Source: Amorphochlora amoebiformis
Lineage: Eukaryota; Cercozoa; Chlorarachniophyceae
Direction of reading: 5' to 3'
Assembly: GCA_054601695.1 (NCBI GenBank)
Contig: BAAHQB010000190.1
Coordinates: forward strand, 248,001 to 312,000
Length of the DNA stretch: 64,000 bases
Under the pieces are notes generated by a model. It was given only the letters and a program-made list of their open reading frames with translations, did no database searches and was not told where the DNA came from. The position numbers were made by a program, and so were the translations under genes. Shown piece after piece: positions 1-64,000 of the stretch. How positions within the stretch are numbered: the stretch's first letter is position 1; each line of letters starts with the position of its first letter.

Positions 1-4440
<4,440 letters not shown>

Positions 4441-4488
4441 GTCATCAGATTCTATGCGATCCAACAGATGCTGTTTTACAGATGCTAG

Positions 4489-4562
4489 GCCCTCAGACAG
4501 ATGACATTTCACATCCCATACGGAAAAATGACATGCGCAAAGGCGTTTGATGTAATATATAT

Positions 4563-4624
<62 letters not shown>

Positions 4625-4684
4625 ATGTACATATACACATAAGTATATGTACATATATATAAAAATAATATATAGTATATATGA

Positions 4685-4752
<68 letters not shown>

Positions 4753-4822
4753 TACACATATATTCACCGTAATTGTTTCGATCTCCTCTTTCCTGAGGCA
4801 CGTGTGTACTCTGACCCAGCGG
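4489..4822 (+). CDS. Two coding islands of uncertain linkage
   Basis: Exon 4489-4551 (acceptor gctag, donor GTAATA) reads [14 protein letters not shown] and onward to FD. Exon 4798-4822 (acceptor tttcctgag, donor GTATGT) continues in phase as ARVYSDPA. They are phase 0 to 0 to 1 with each other, but the upstream exon 4392-4440 ends in phase 2, so they may be the next exons of the left gene after an unseen correction, or another gene. Downstream, 4823-4980 carries two diverged copies of ggtatgttaatgagagggag, probably repeated donor regions. No family recognised. Confidence 0.4.
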
Positions 4823-4982
4823 GTATGTAATGAGGCAGATGGTGTGAATTATAAGGCATGTGGTATGTTAGTCATTAGAGAGATGATGTCAACAGCAGCT
4901 GGTGTTTTAGTAGGCAGCTGGTATGTGGTATGTTAATGAGAGGGAGATGGTGTCATGGCTCATGAGGGAGGGAGCTTGTCCA

Positions 4983-5052
<70 letters not shown>

Positions 5053-5401
5053 CATGCCACGTATCTGTGTGTCCCGAGTATGAAAAAGGTATTTTGCGTG
5101 AGTTGAAGAGCAATTCGCTTATATCTTCTCGCTCAAAGTGTCCACCATAAGGATATATAAATGGTCATCTTATCCGAATACCATCCGAAAGGAACCATTC
5201 AAAATAACAAAAGGATGTGTACCAGTCTTGGGGGGGCGGGGCAAGCCCGGGCGGCCGCCTTAATCAGCGAGAAATTATTCAAATCGAGAAAAGAAAAAAT
5301 TAAAAAGTTTTAAAACCTCGGCTCAACTCGGCTTGTTTTTATCCTGCCGTCCGTCTTCCACAGATTCGCCACAGAAATCAACTGGAACCAAGAACCACAG
5401 A
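4823..5401. other. Intergenic: AT array, GC-rich island, LHC upstream region
   Basis: Holds (AT)n at 4986-5050, an island at 5050-5140 with possible exon ends of the left gene, and a short G/C-rich block near 5230-5260. An A-rich stretch then leads to the LHC start codon. No TATA box or motif can be assigned with confidence. Confidence 0.4.
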
Positions 5402-7795
<2,394 letters not shown>

Positions 7796-8148
7796 GCTGT
7801 CTCAAATTAGAAGAGCGAATCGCATTTTGAAAAATTGAGCGGGAGGTTTGAGAGAGCCGATCGGATGCACGGCGGGTCGGATTTTAAGCCCTTAAATCTA
7901 GCATCACTGTTGGTCTCCGAGAGATAATGTGTTGAAAAATTTATTTATTCAATGAATGTCTAGTGTGTCGAATATATCAAAGAATATTGTGTAGTATTAT
8001 AATTATACATATACTAGAGTTTATGTAATAATCTAGATAATATATATAGTAGATAAGTATCATGATATTTATACATCTACAATGTAAATATATATGTACA
8101 AAATTAGTATATATATACATATATATGTATATATATATATATATATAC

Positions 8149-8182
<34 letters not shown>

Positions 8183-8201
8183 TTCTATATATCATAGTAT
8201 T

Positions 8202-8284
<83 letters not shown>

Positions 8285-8291
8285 TATATAC

Positions 8292-8378
<87 letters not shown>

Positions 8379-8455
8379 GTATACATATATATATATATAT
8401 AAATATATATGTAATATATCTAGTATACATACACACATATTACGCACATAATGAT

Positions 8456-8489
<34 letters not shown>

Positions 8490-8527
8490 CTTCGTATATA
8501 TATATATATTATATTATATAATGATTG

Positions 8528-8614
<87 letters not shown>

Positions 8615-8802
8615 ATATCATGATATATATTTATATTTATATTTATATATACATACACACACACACACACACAAATAATATATATATATATTATATATAT
8701 ATATATGTATATATAGATATATATATATATATATCATGTATATACATATAATTATATGTATAATATCATTCATATACTAGTATTTAAAAATATATTTCAT
8801 TG

Positions 8803-8857
<55 letters not shown>

Positions 8858-9307
8858 AATACATATATGCATACATATATATTATGCTTAATTTATGCAT
8901 AGTGTAAACATTAAATAAATACATACATAAACATAGATTTAAAAATCACCTCAATTGGGTTGGAATCACATAGAAATACACACCATTGAATCTACGTCTC
9001 CGTGATGACAACACGTGTCAGGCTGTGACTCAGCCCGTGGGGGGTCTGTGAATAGAAATCCTCATTTTGGGCCGATTGTACCGGTCCGAGCTCATTTAGC
9101 GGCTTCGATTTGGCACCAGGCAAACAGGGGAAACATTGGCGGGTTTTGGATGCCATCAAGACCTATAATACTGTATGTGCCCCAGGCCGGGCCAGCCCAG
9201 GCGTCGCCAGAACAGAACACGTGCCACACCCATTTAACCTCTAATAGTTCCTCGGTAGAAAGATATCTAGATTCTGATATCCACATATAAATCAATTGAT
9301 ATCCTCC
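7796..9307. other. Intergenic between LHC and zinc-finger genes
   Basis: 7796-7960 is probable LHC 3' untranslated sequence. 8060-8890 is almost all (AT)n with a short (CA)n. 8900-9307 is complex sequence and presumably contains the zinc-finger gene's promoter and 5' leader. Open frames on both strands at 9015-9331 overlap each other and neither is convincing. Confidence 0.5.
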
Positions 9308-24401
<15,094 letters not shown>

Positions 24402-24944
24402 CTATAGCTAGCTATAGGTAGTGTTCACGCAATATTGCAGAAATTGTATAGATTATGTACAGTGTCTTGCTGGAACGCGCTTAAATTTTTCTAGAATTTG
24501 GAAAAGTTAAGTCCGATGCGCGATATATTTTTTTTACATCATTGAAATTATGATGATCAATAATAATTTGAAAAGTTTACAAATTTTTCGCATCGATAGC
24601 TACTAGCTAGAGCTACTTACTATCTTCAATTATAACTAGTATAAAGTCCAAAATAAAACGATAAGAACCGTATGATGGTAAGCATTGGTACTACTGTTTC
24701 ATATGCAATTGGCCAATTGCCCGATAGTAATCAAATGATTGTTGTTGTAGTATTAATGATTAATCCGACATATGATAACTTGAATACACCCAACACAATA
24801 TTATCATCCGACTCGGTTCACTCTTATTAGTATTCTGGTCTGGAAGTCCAGCACTCTCTAGACTCTGTTGGCTAGCCCAATACGAGTGTATATGTTTTTA
24901 TACATATATATATATATAATATATATATAGCTACAGATAGGCAG
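24402..24944. other. Intergenic between convergent genes
   Basis: Complex sequence with a patch rich in gctatagctagctatag and agctactagctagagctac palindromes (24402-24425, 24596-24620). It should hold the 3' untranslated ends of the zinc-finger (+) and b5 (-) genes. No gene seen. Confidence 0.5.
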
Positions 24945-25658
24945 CTATGATAATAATTTTTGAAGAGGATTGAGGTTGAATACCCCGAGCAAGCCTCCAG
25001 CACTACCATTAGCTTTCTTCTCGCCTTCATCCAAAGGCCCGACGTACATTGACTCGGAACCCCATTTTACTGCCGTGCCCCTGTGAAGCAACATATTAAA
25101 TCGCGTCTGTGTCTCACCTTGCGAAACATGCGTGCATATGACCCATCACCAACATGGTCATATACTTTCCGATAAGTCCCTGAGGTACCTTGGATAGTGA
25201 AACATCTGAAACTGCGTCGTGGCATCCTTCCCCGCGAATTTCTCGAGAATCTGGACAATCAAACAGATGTCAGAGAGGAGAGCATGATGTAGATGATGCA
25301 TAGGTGTGAGTGTGAGGAGCTGAGAATCGTACAAGGAGAGCGGATTTTAAACAACTACTGCGAGTGTGTTCACGTGTGTTGCGAGCCATGTATCATGAAG
25401 AACCTTCCATATGCGACCTCTGTGTTGTATTGAGGAACTGGATGTGTTTGTGTGGCTGTCTGTGGTGTGTGTGTGTGGTGTGGTATATACCCTTAAGTGT
25501 GACATGAAGATAATTGTGTGAGCATGGCAGTATAGAAAACACATTAGGGGTCATCACCTTAATCCCACCCGGGTGTCTTTTTTGTTGTTGAATCATGGGG
25601 GTCAGGTCTAACACGTGGCCTGCGACGATACACCAAGCGCTCTGATCCAAATACACAC

Positions 25659-25742
<84 letters not shown>

Positions 25743-25784
25743 GTATATACATATATATATATTTATATATATAAAATGTATATA

Positions 25785-25837
<53 letters not shown>

Positions 25838-25843
25838 ATATAA

Positions 25844-25887
<44 letters not shown>

Positions 25888-25902
25888 TATATATATAATA
25901 TA

Positions 25903-25967
<65 letters not shown>

Positions 25968-26858
25968 GCGCAATGTGTCAGGTTGCTTTTGGTTGTTGTA
26001 GTACCTCTTTTGTGTTATGCTTTTCGACTTCCTCTCGTGTGACAGCCTTTTTCTTATGTTTCTTCTCCAAAATATTAAACACCAACTGCTCCACCGAGCT
26101 ACGCCGAGGCTCTATATAGGAATTCAAACAAATCAAGCGCTGTTCCACCGGACAACGACAACGATCGAGAAATACCACAGGGCTCGCATAACGCAGACAA
26201 TTTAGTTCATCATACGAAAATCTGAACCGTTGGGGGAGCGCTTGGACCTCGGACCCCGCCTCGGGGCCCGAAAGGCAGTCTTCTTGCCCTCGGTGGAAGT
26301 GGAACCCGAACCCCCTTCCTCCCGTTTCCCCCCCTTTTCTCCTTTCGACGCTCCTGAATCCTGCACCACAGACATATGTCACCTATGGTATCGCGTCATC
26401 ATAGATACACACTGTAAATGTCGGTACGAGTCGTGGACGGTGGTGGTTATTTGTATTCGGATGTACATATTTACCAAAAAGTTCAAAGTGTCAACTTGTG
26501 TGACTGCGCCAATGTGTTCATCGTCATCACAATTCCACACTATGCTATTTGGAACCCTTTTGCTCCCTTCACCATCACCCACCATCGTCGGATACGTGTC
26601 CCTCTCCCTGCCGGTGGATTCCGCAGCGCCACCCCAAATGTGACACGATGACCGATGAAGAGGTATTATATAGAGCTATATGTCCCATATTAAAGGTTAG
26701 ATATCAAATCGATCCATTCGCATGTGTCACTTTGATATGTCACGCCGAATGAATTTGGGCGATTTCGGCAACATTATATGTCCGAATCACTCCGTCAATC
26801 TGGGCTCCAGGAACCTGCGGGATATCCATCTGCTGACTATTTATGGGCACAAGACAAA
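24945..26858 (-). CDS. Cytochrome b5 heme-binding domain protein
   Basis: Minus-strand exons, 5' to 3': 26858-26773, 26675-26475, 26360-26216, 26111-26005, 25641-25558, 25250-25189, 25080-24945 (stop TAG). The last six total 735 nt, in frame. The b5 fold is rebuilt across four exons: [14 protein letters not shown] (26005), [14 protein letters not shown] then the first heme-ligand motif HPGG (25558), [16 protein letters not shown] with the second axial His (25189), and a C-terminal tail [16 protein letters not shown] (24945). N-terminal to the domain is a Gly/Ser/Lys-rich low-complexity segment and an unrecognised region ([18 protein letters not shown]). The domain binds heme and shuttles electrons, usually to a membrane reductase or oxygenase; no partner domain is visible. 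The donor of exon 26773 is ambiguous (GTTGCC or an earlier GTGATT), and the start codon upstream of 26858 was not found. The intron 25642-26004 is mainly (AT)n. Confidence 0.87.
25662..25970. repeat. (AT)n array in the b5 gene
   Basis: About 300 bp of nearly pure AT splitting the cytochrome b5 domain before the HPGG exon. Confidence 0.95.
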
Positions 26859-27042
26859 CTGAAAACAAAAGAAAAGGCAAAAACGGAAGGTTATTTGCCA
26901 TAAAAAATAAAGATGGCCAGAAAGAGCCCAGACTCACCCAACGCGTCACATGAAACACCCTTCCGACTTTTTAATCTTTAAGTTTTATCCCTACTAATTA
27001 TTCGGCTAGGTCCAAGCTGCCTCAAAACCCCCATTCATACAC

Positions 27043-27600
27043 ATGACCACCACTGGGGAGACCAAGGCAAAAGAAGCCAAGGCACGCTAAAAAATAAAAA
27101 TTATCAACCCCTCCTCCCCTTCACTTCCTACCGAAAAAACATATGGAAAATTCATTCTCCTTTGATTTCAGGAGGACCTCGACCCACCCCAAGCCCTCCA
27201 GGTTCAGTACCCCTACAGTCCTCCATCTTGCTACGTAGTTGATGAGCTGAAAAATGAGAGGCGCTGTCTGGTTATGTTGTGAATTGACTTACTAGGCGAG
27301 AGAAGAGGGCCCGGGTAAGGGCGAGGGCGCCTTGAATCTAACACAGCAGGTTGAGGTGAGTCTCCCTCCTTTTCGCGAAAGAGACTCTTTTTCTTCGCTT
27401 TTCTTCGGGGATTAGGGTCCGGGAAGTGAAGATCCATAGATGGGGGGATCAGAGTGGGCCAAACCTATGGTTATGAAAGGGAGGGGGGGCGGAAATTATG
27501 TGGAAAAATGGGGTATTATGCCGCTCGATGTAAATAGCCACTCTTCTTGTACAGAAGGATTTCCTTTCGGCTCGGCTTACCAAAATTTCCTCTCTTGATC
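27043..27600 (+). CDS. Putative 5' exons of a plus-strand gene, possibly the lipid kinase
   Basis: Open pieces that chain in phase 0: 27043-27081 (ATG, MTTTGETKAKEAK, would need a GC donor), 27172-27234 (acceptor tttgatttcag, EDLDPPQALQVQYPYSPP, donor GTAGTT), 27296-27355 (AREEGPGKGEGALNLTQQVE, strong donor GTGAGT), 27440-27469 (MGGSEWAKPM) and an exon starting at 27555 after cttgtacag (KDFLSARLTKISSLD). The donor of the last is lost in the following polypyrimidine tract. They diverge from the b5 gene. Whether they join the kinase exon at 28463, or form their own gene, is open; phase permits a join. No domain recognised. Confidence 0.45.
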
Positions 27601-28245
27601 GTCCTCTCTACCCTTTATCTCTGTCCCTGGGCTTCTTCACCTATCTCCGCTTCTCTTTCTCCCTTCCGTATTTTCGCCCGTGACTCTGTCTTCATCCTCC
27701 CATCTATCTCTGTACCTCTCTCTTTCTATATATCTCTCTCCATAGATCCTCTATCTATTCATCTCTGCCTTCTATCGCTCTCTTCCCGCAATTCCTCCCA
27801 CTCTACCCTTATTCCGTCTCTCATTCCGTATTTTTTCTCTCTACCTCTTTCGCTACCTCTCTCCCTGTTTGTCTTTCTCTTTCTTCTCCGTTTCTCCCTT
27901 CTCCATCCTCTCTCTCTTTCTCCTTCCCCTGTGTTCCGCACAGAGTACCTTTCCCTCCGCGTCTCTCTTGGTCTCTCCGTCTCTCCCTTTATCTATATCT
28001 CTCCTTGTCACTCTCCTATTCATCTCTATTTTCTCTCTCTCTTTCCCTCTCCCTTTATCTCTCTCTCTCTCCTCTTCGTCTCTCCCTCTTCTTCGTCTCT
28101 CTCTCTGTCTGGCTTCCCCCTTTTTCTTTTTTTCTCTCCGCCTCTCCCTCTCATCCTCTACCCTCTCTCCGTCTCTCTCCCTCATTCCGCCTCCCCTCTC
28201 TCTACGGGTCCTTCTGTCGGTGCATCTTTTGTTGTCGAATCCATC
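27590..28245. repeat. C/T-rich polypyrimidine region
   Basis: About 650 bp of TCTC-rich but non-tandem sequence. It keeps long Ser/Leu-rich open frames on the plus strand and Arg/Glu-rich ones on the minus strand, both explained by composition. Confidence 0.75.
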
Positions 28246-28284
28246 TCTGCTCCACAAATATTACATACATATATTGATATGTGT

Positions 28285-28335
<51 letters not shown>

Positions 28336-28345
28336 TGTATTTATA

Positions 28346-28380
<35 letters not shown>

Positions 28381-28462
28381 TGCATCTACATGAATAAAAT
28401 AGTACTTATATATATATATATAGAAATATATATATATATATATACATATATATGTACACAAG

Positions 28463-49535
<21,073 letters not shown>

Positions 49536-49974
49536 TCTCTCGGAACCCAAACCTAACGAGCAATCTTTCGGAACCCAAAAGCCCAATTCGGAATCCAGTC
49601 CAGTTATCGTGTCCAAAAATCAATTTTCGCAACCCAAGATGTTTGAGAATCTAGAAATAAATTTTCTTAATTCTTTTTGGAGGGTGTAGGAGTTCTCGTC
49701 TGTTTTATCTAACTAGAATACATATATAAATATATAAATATATATATATATATATATGGCTGTGTGTGTGTGTACATGTGTGTGTATATATGTACACATT
49801 CATATTGCAATTATACACATACAGCATGTCTATATGTGTAACGTACATTGATGTATGCTGTTGGTACAATAGAATATGTTCATTTTTGTGCATGCACATG
49901 TATACATCACGCATAGAATTATATATATATATATATTTATATATATATAGATATGTGTGTGTATATTTACACAT

Positions 49975-50013
<39 letters not shown>

Positions 50014-51902
50014 TATAGTTTTTCATCGACGGTTGAGACTTGAAAAGCCAAAAAAAACCCTAATTTTCAAATCACATTCATAAGTGTAAGGCTACGCTAT
50101 CATAGTAAAAACAGGTGAATTCGAAGCCTTAATATCTCTGCTGGACTCAAGTTTAGGCATTGTACTCTGGACTCCAGCTATCCGCATGTGTCCTAGTGTT
50201 TACGAATTAGATCGCGCTACGTATATAGTTATAGCTACATTACGTAAACTGTCAAATTAAGATTCTAGAGATTATGGCCATAGCACTGCAAGCGCATAAG
50301 CCACCGTCGACAGTTTAAGCTATCATGTTTTTGTCAGCTTGTTTGCGGGATAAATCTAGTATATATGACTATTCTAGTATTATATGATACTCTATATACT
50401 AGATATCATAGTCAAAAATAGAAGTAAAGGTCTAAGCTCAGTATTACTAGACCTACAGTATATTCTCCAAGATATTAGCACTACCGTCTAGACCGTGATC
50501 TAGTACCAGAGTACATCAGTGTATTCTAGGTATTGTATTATCCGATTAAGTATTGTAAATTTAATATCTTGATAATCTGGAAAATAATGTAGCTAGCTAG
50601 TGTCTACTAGATCTAGTACTTTTCTAGAGTCTAGACTCTAGTATATAGCAGCTGAGCTTTAACGTCCCAACTTTAGCTCTGTTACCGTTGCAGTGTATAA
50701 TATATCTACTCAAGCCTGTCTATACATGTGCGACTTGTATACGAATGTACCTAGGTACCCAACCCTCGCAAGTTGTCGTACTTACCGGTTTCATTCACGC
50801 CGTTGTATCAAGCTATTGCATGATACATCCGGCATACTCTCTGGTTTTCTAGATCTGGGAGTTCCCTATATCCATCATACCAAAACCTGAACTAGAGGAA
50901 TATCGTGGAAACATAAGCAACAAGGCACTTGAAAGACTTGGGTAAAAAAAAAAAAACTTTTCTACGAATTCTCAAGACGGGTCGGGATGTTCGACATCTA
51001 TCACTTTACAAATAATATATATATAAATATATATATATATATATTATATATTATATATATATATATATATGTATATAGAATATACATATTTTATAATTAT
51101 ATATATGTAAATATATGTAATAATATATATATACATATATATGTATATTCAAAAATATAGTGTACATATTTTATAAATAATGTATGTATGTACACATACA
51201 TGTATATACATATATATATTTATATATATAAAATATATACATATATATATTATATATATATATATATATATAATACATATGTACATAAATATTATAATAT
51301 AAACTATATAATGTACAACTTTTCTAATAATCCAGCCAAAGAGAAGAAAATAGAAAAATTTTGATACATACAAACTACCCTACCAAAAAAATCCAACCTT
51401 ATCAAAAATGGAAAAAAAAAAAAGCAAAGATAAAAGGTTATCAAGATAGAGGAATCTTCAAAAAAGGAGTGAAAAAACAGAAATTGGAAAGACATTCACA
51501 TCTTGACTACTCGAGAGGACGAATGGGCGAGGGAGGGTTTGAGGGGAGAGAAACACGAAAGAATGGAAGAATCAAAAGACATACGATACGATTGAAAAAA
51601 AAAGAAATTTTTTCTTTCATCCAATACTCAAAACCCCAAAACTATCTAGCCTGTACATATTATTTACTGCTACGTCGACGACAAAGTAGCGAGATAGCAC
51701 TCGAAAGCAACAACTAAGAGAATAAAAACAAGGAGAAAAAATAGAAAACCGAAAAAATGAAAACGCTGAATATCCTCTCGACCGTTTTGTAAAGGGAGAT
51801 TCGTGACCAAAGTGGGGCGGGGGGTAGACAGAGAGAGGGGAAATGGAGAGAGATGGGAGACGGAAAGTGAGGAGATTGGAGGTCCCAACATGTGAGTGGG
51901 AT
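49536..51902. other. Intergenic between convergent kinase and 51903-56304 genes
   Basis: 49536-49720 is likely kinase 3' untranslated sequence. 50040-50990 is complex DNA unusually rich in CTAG (tctagtac, tctagag, agctagctag) with no convincing gene. 51360-51900 is purine-rich on the plus strand; a Lys-rich frame at 51361-51717 is explained by composition. AT arrays occur at 49900-50020 and 51010-51290. Confidence 0.5.
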
Positions 51903-56304
<4,402 letters not shown>

Positions 56305-56740
56305 TTGTTCTTGCAAGGAGACTAAGTAGGGAGGGGGGGCTACGGCGGTTAATTCAGGTTTCAAAGTCCAAAAGTAAGGCGTGTGGCGCCTTTTTGCCGC
56401 CTCCAACAGCGAGTAGGGGATCCTTTTCGAACCGCGGGGGGTATCCGGACCAATTTCGCGGGGGCTCCCCGGGAATTGAGAAGAAATACCGGGATTTGGG
56501 AAGAAATTCGGATAGGATAAGGTGATTTAAATTTTCGATTGGCTATTGGAAGAAAGTGGGATTTCGAAGAATTTACCTTGCAATATTCCGCTGTTCTTTT
56601 GGCGTATTGTCAGCATATCCTAGATAGAATATAAGGATATCTTTTATTGAAATATGTGCTATATCTTCTTATTTATATCTAGACTAACTCAATTTAATAT
56701 CACGTCAACATCTTAGCTCTCCCAACAAAATAACCCGAGA
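56305..56740. promoter_or_regulatory. Shared divergent upstream region
   Basis: 436 bp of complex, non-AT-array DNA between the start codons of the minus gene (56304) and the Sel1 gene (56741). The position implies a bidirectional promoter; no element is identified. Part is open in the minus frame. Confidence 0.45.
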
Positions 56741-62742
<6,002 letters not shown>

Positions 62743-62745
62743 CAT

Positions 62746-62761
62746 GGCGTGACGTCACGCC
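62746..62761. other. 16-bp perfect palindrome GGCGTGACGTCACGCC
   Basis: Lies four bases after the Sel1 stop codon and contains TGACGTCA, the CRE octamer bound by bZIP factors in many eukaryotes. Could be regulatory for a following gene, a terminator-like hairpin or chance. Confidence 0.8.
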
Positions 62762-62794
62762 TCATCACATATTCGTCGGAACCCTCGCAGCTAC

Positions 62795-62905
62795 CTGGTA
62801 ATACCGGGTAGGCCTGATTAATACCGGTTAGTACCGGGTGAAGTGATCTCCAGTAATCTCTGGGATCTCCAGCGATCTCCGGGATCTCCAGAGATCTCCG
62901 ACATA
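62795..62905. repeat. Short tandem motifs taccgggt and gatctccag
   Basis: Three ataccgg(g/t)ta-like units at 62800-62840, then gatctccag/gatctccgg about six times to 62905. Non-coding. Confidence 0.8.
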
Positions 62906-62955
62906 GCTATTAAGCTTCGTCCTCCTATACGTATATCGTTGATCTTACAATATAT

Positions 62956-63040
<85 letters not shown>

Positions 63041-63137
63041 ATGTATGTGTATTATATATATATATATATATATTATGTATAAAAATATATATTATATATC
63101 TACTTATATATATCTTTAAATAGAGATATGTTGATAC

Positions 63138-63184
63138 CTTAGGAAGTATCCGATAAGCTAGGCTACGCAGTCGAAAGAAGGAAA
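63138..63184 (-). CDS. Isolated minus-strand exon
   Basis: Bounded by acceptor ataccag and donor GTATCAA; only one phase (1 to 0) is open, reading [15 protein letters not shown]. Neighbouring exons not found; it may belong to a gene starting further right. Confidence 0.45.
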
Positions 63185-63225
63185 CTGGTATTACATGTAT
63201 CATTGTATATGCAAATGTGTGTATG

Positions 63226-63298
<73 letters not shown>

Positions 63299-63355
63299 AT
63301 GTATGCATGTGTGTGAACATTCATATTATATTATATATATATTACAAGATGTATG

Positions 63356-63399
<44 letters not shown>

Positions 63400-63402
63400 G
63401 CA

Positions 63403-63438
<36 letters not shown>

Positions 63439-63641
63439 CTATACATATATATACATATATACCGTGGTATAAACCTATATATTTTCTCTATGTACAACAA
63501 ATAAATTTATATATGTTGTACATATTTATATCCATACAATATATAAATATATATATATATATATACATGTATATATATTTATATATATATATATATGTAT
63601 ATATGTATATATATATAACATATACATTTACATATGTACAG

Positions 63642-63699
63642 TGGACACGTGGCATAGGGTCTCGTTTGTTCTATAATCTTTTTATGAGGCTTAGAGGAG
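63642..63699 (+). CDS. Isolated plus-strand exon
   Basis: Acceptor tatgtacag, donor GTATAT; only phase 0 is open, reading [19 protein letters not shown]. The gene presumably continues beyond the window; no family recognised. Confidence 0.5.
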
Positions 63700-63720
63700 G
63701 TATATAACCATATATATGTA

Positions 63721-63846
<126 letters not shown>

Positions 63847-63888
63847 TAACATATATATATATATATAGACATACGTAAATAAATATAT

Positions 63889-63921
<33 letters not shown>

Positions 63922-64000
63922 ACATACATACACATATATATTTAAATATATACATACATATACATCTACATGTATACATACACACACACACATATATATA

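Noticed and set aside
25978-26382. Single-exon 134-residue minus-strand protein
   Set aside because: Splice sites, phase and the cytochrome b5 motif show that three different frames are used across this stretch.
27547-28329. 260-codon plus-strand frame rich in Ser, Leu and Phe
   Set aside because: Composition of a polypyrimidine region explains it; only the first about 50 bases look like an exon.
51361-51717. 118-codon Lys-rich frame
   Set aside because: Purine-rich composition, no domain, no splice partners, and a Ser-rich frame of similar length on the other strand.

Overview
The window is nuclear DNA of a eukaryote, most likely an alga with a red-lineage plastid. The evidence is a seven-exon red-type light-harvesting (LHC/FCP) gene, GT-AG spliceosomal introns throughout, and TTAGGG/CCCTAA hexamer arrays. 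I cannot place it more precisely; a stramenopile, haptophyte or related alga fits, and a chlorarachniophyte cannot be excluded. Much of the window is (AT)n microsatellite. Long AT open frames (runs of Tyr-Ile) are artefacts, and most real coding sequence lies in small islands of about 24-200 nt. Those islands become genes only when they are chained by splice sites and reading phase, which I did by hand.

Layout. 1-4440 (+): 3' part of an unrecognised gene entering from the left, with two further islands to 4822. 5402-7795 (+): light-harvesting protein. 9308-24401 (+): multi-finger C2H2 zinc-finger gene of about 17-18 exons. 24945-26858 (-): cytochrome b5-domain protein. 27043-27600 (+): a divergent set of phase-compatible exons, perhaps the 5' end of the next gene. 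28463-49535 (+): phosphatidylinositol phosphate kinase of at least 45 exons over 21 kb, with an antisense zinc-finger exon (47595-47797) inside one intron. 51903-56304 (-): a 209-residue protein of unknown function, ten exons. 56741-62742 (+): Sel1-repeat protein with a mitochondrial-type N-terminus, divergent from the previous gene. 63138-63184 (-) and 63642-63699 (+): isolated exons of further genes.

The striking feature is gene architecture. Introns are built from two simple repeats, (AT)n and the telomeric hexamer, and these repeats themselves supply the splice sites: GTATAT donors and ATATAG/ATCAG acceptors from AT; GTTAGG donors and CCCTAG/TTAG acceptors from the telomeric repeat. The telomeric strand CCCTAA also carries CTAAC, a branch-point-like sequence, in every unit. 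Beside many exons lie partial copies. Upstream copies keep the acceptor and exon 5' end; downstream copies keep the exon 3' end and donor. A few copies are complete, giving a tandem 48-nt symmetric exon (x3), a 23-nt microexon (x5) and a 46-nt exon (x2).

The LHC gene is the exception, with mostly short complex introns. No rRNA, tRNA, CRISPR array or transposase was recognised. All exon joins are inferred from sequence; none has been checked against RNA or a database.
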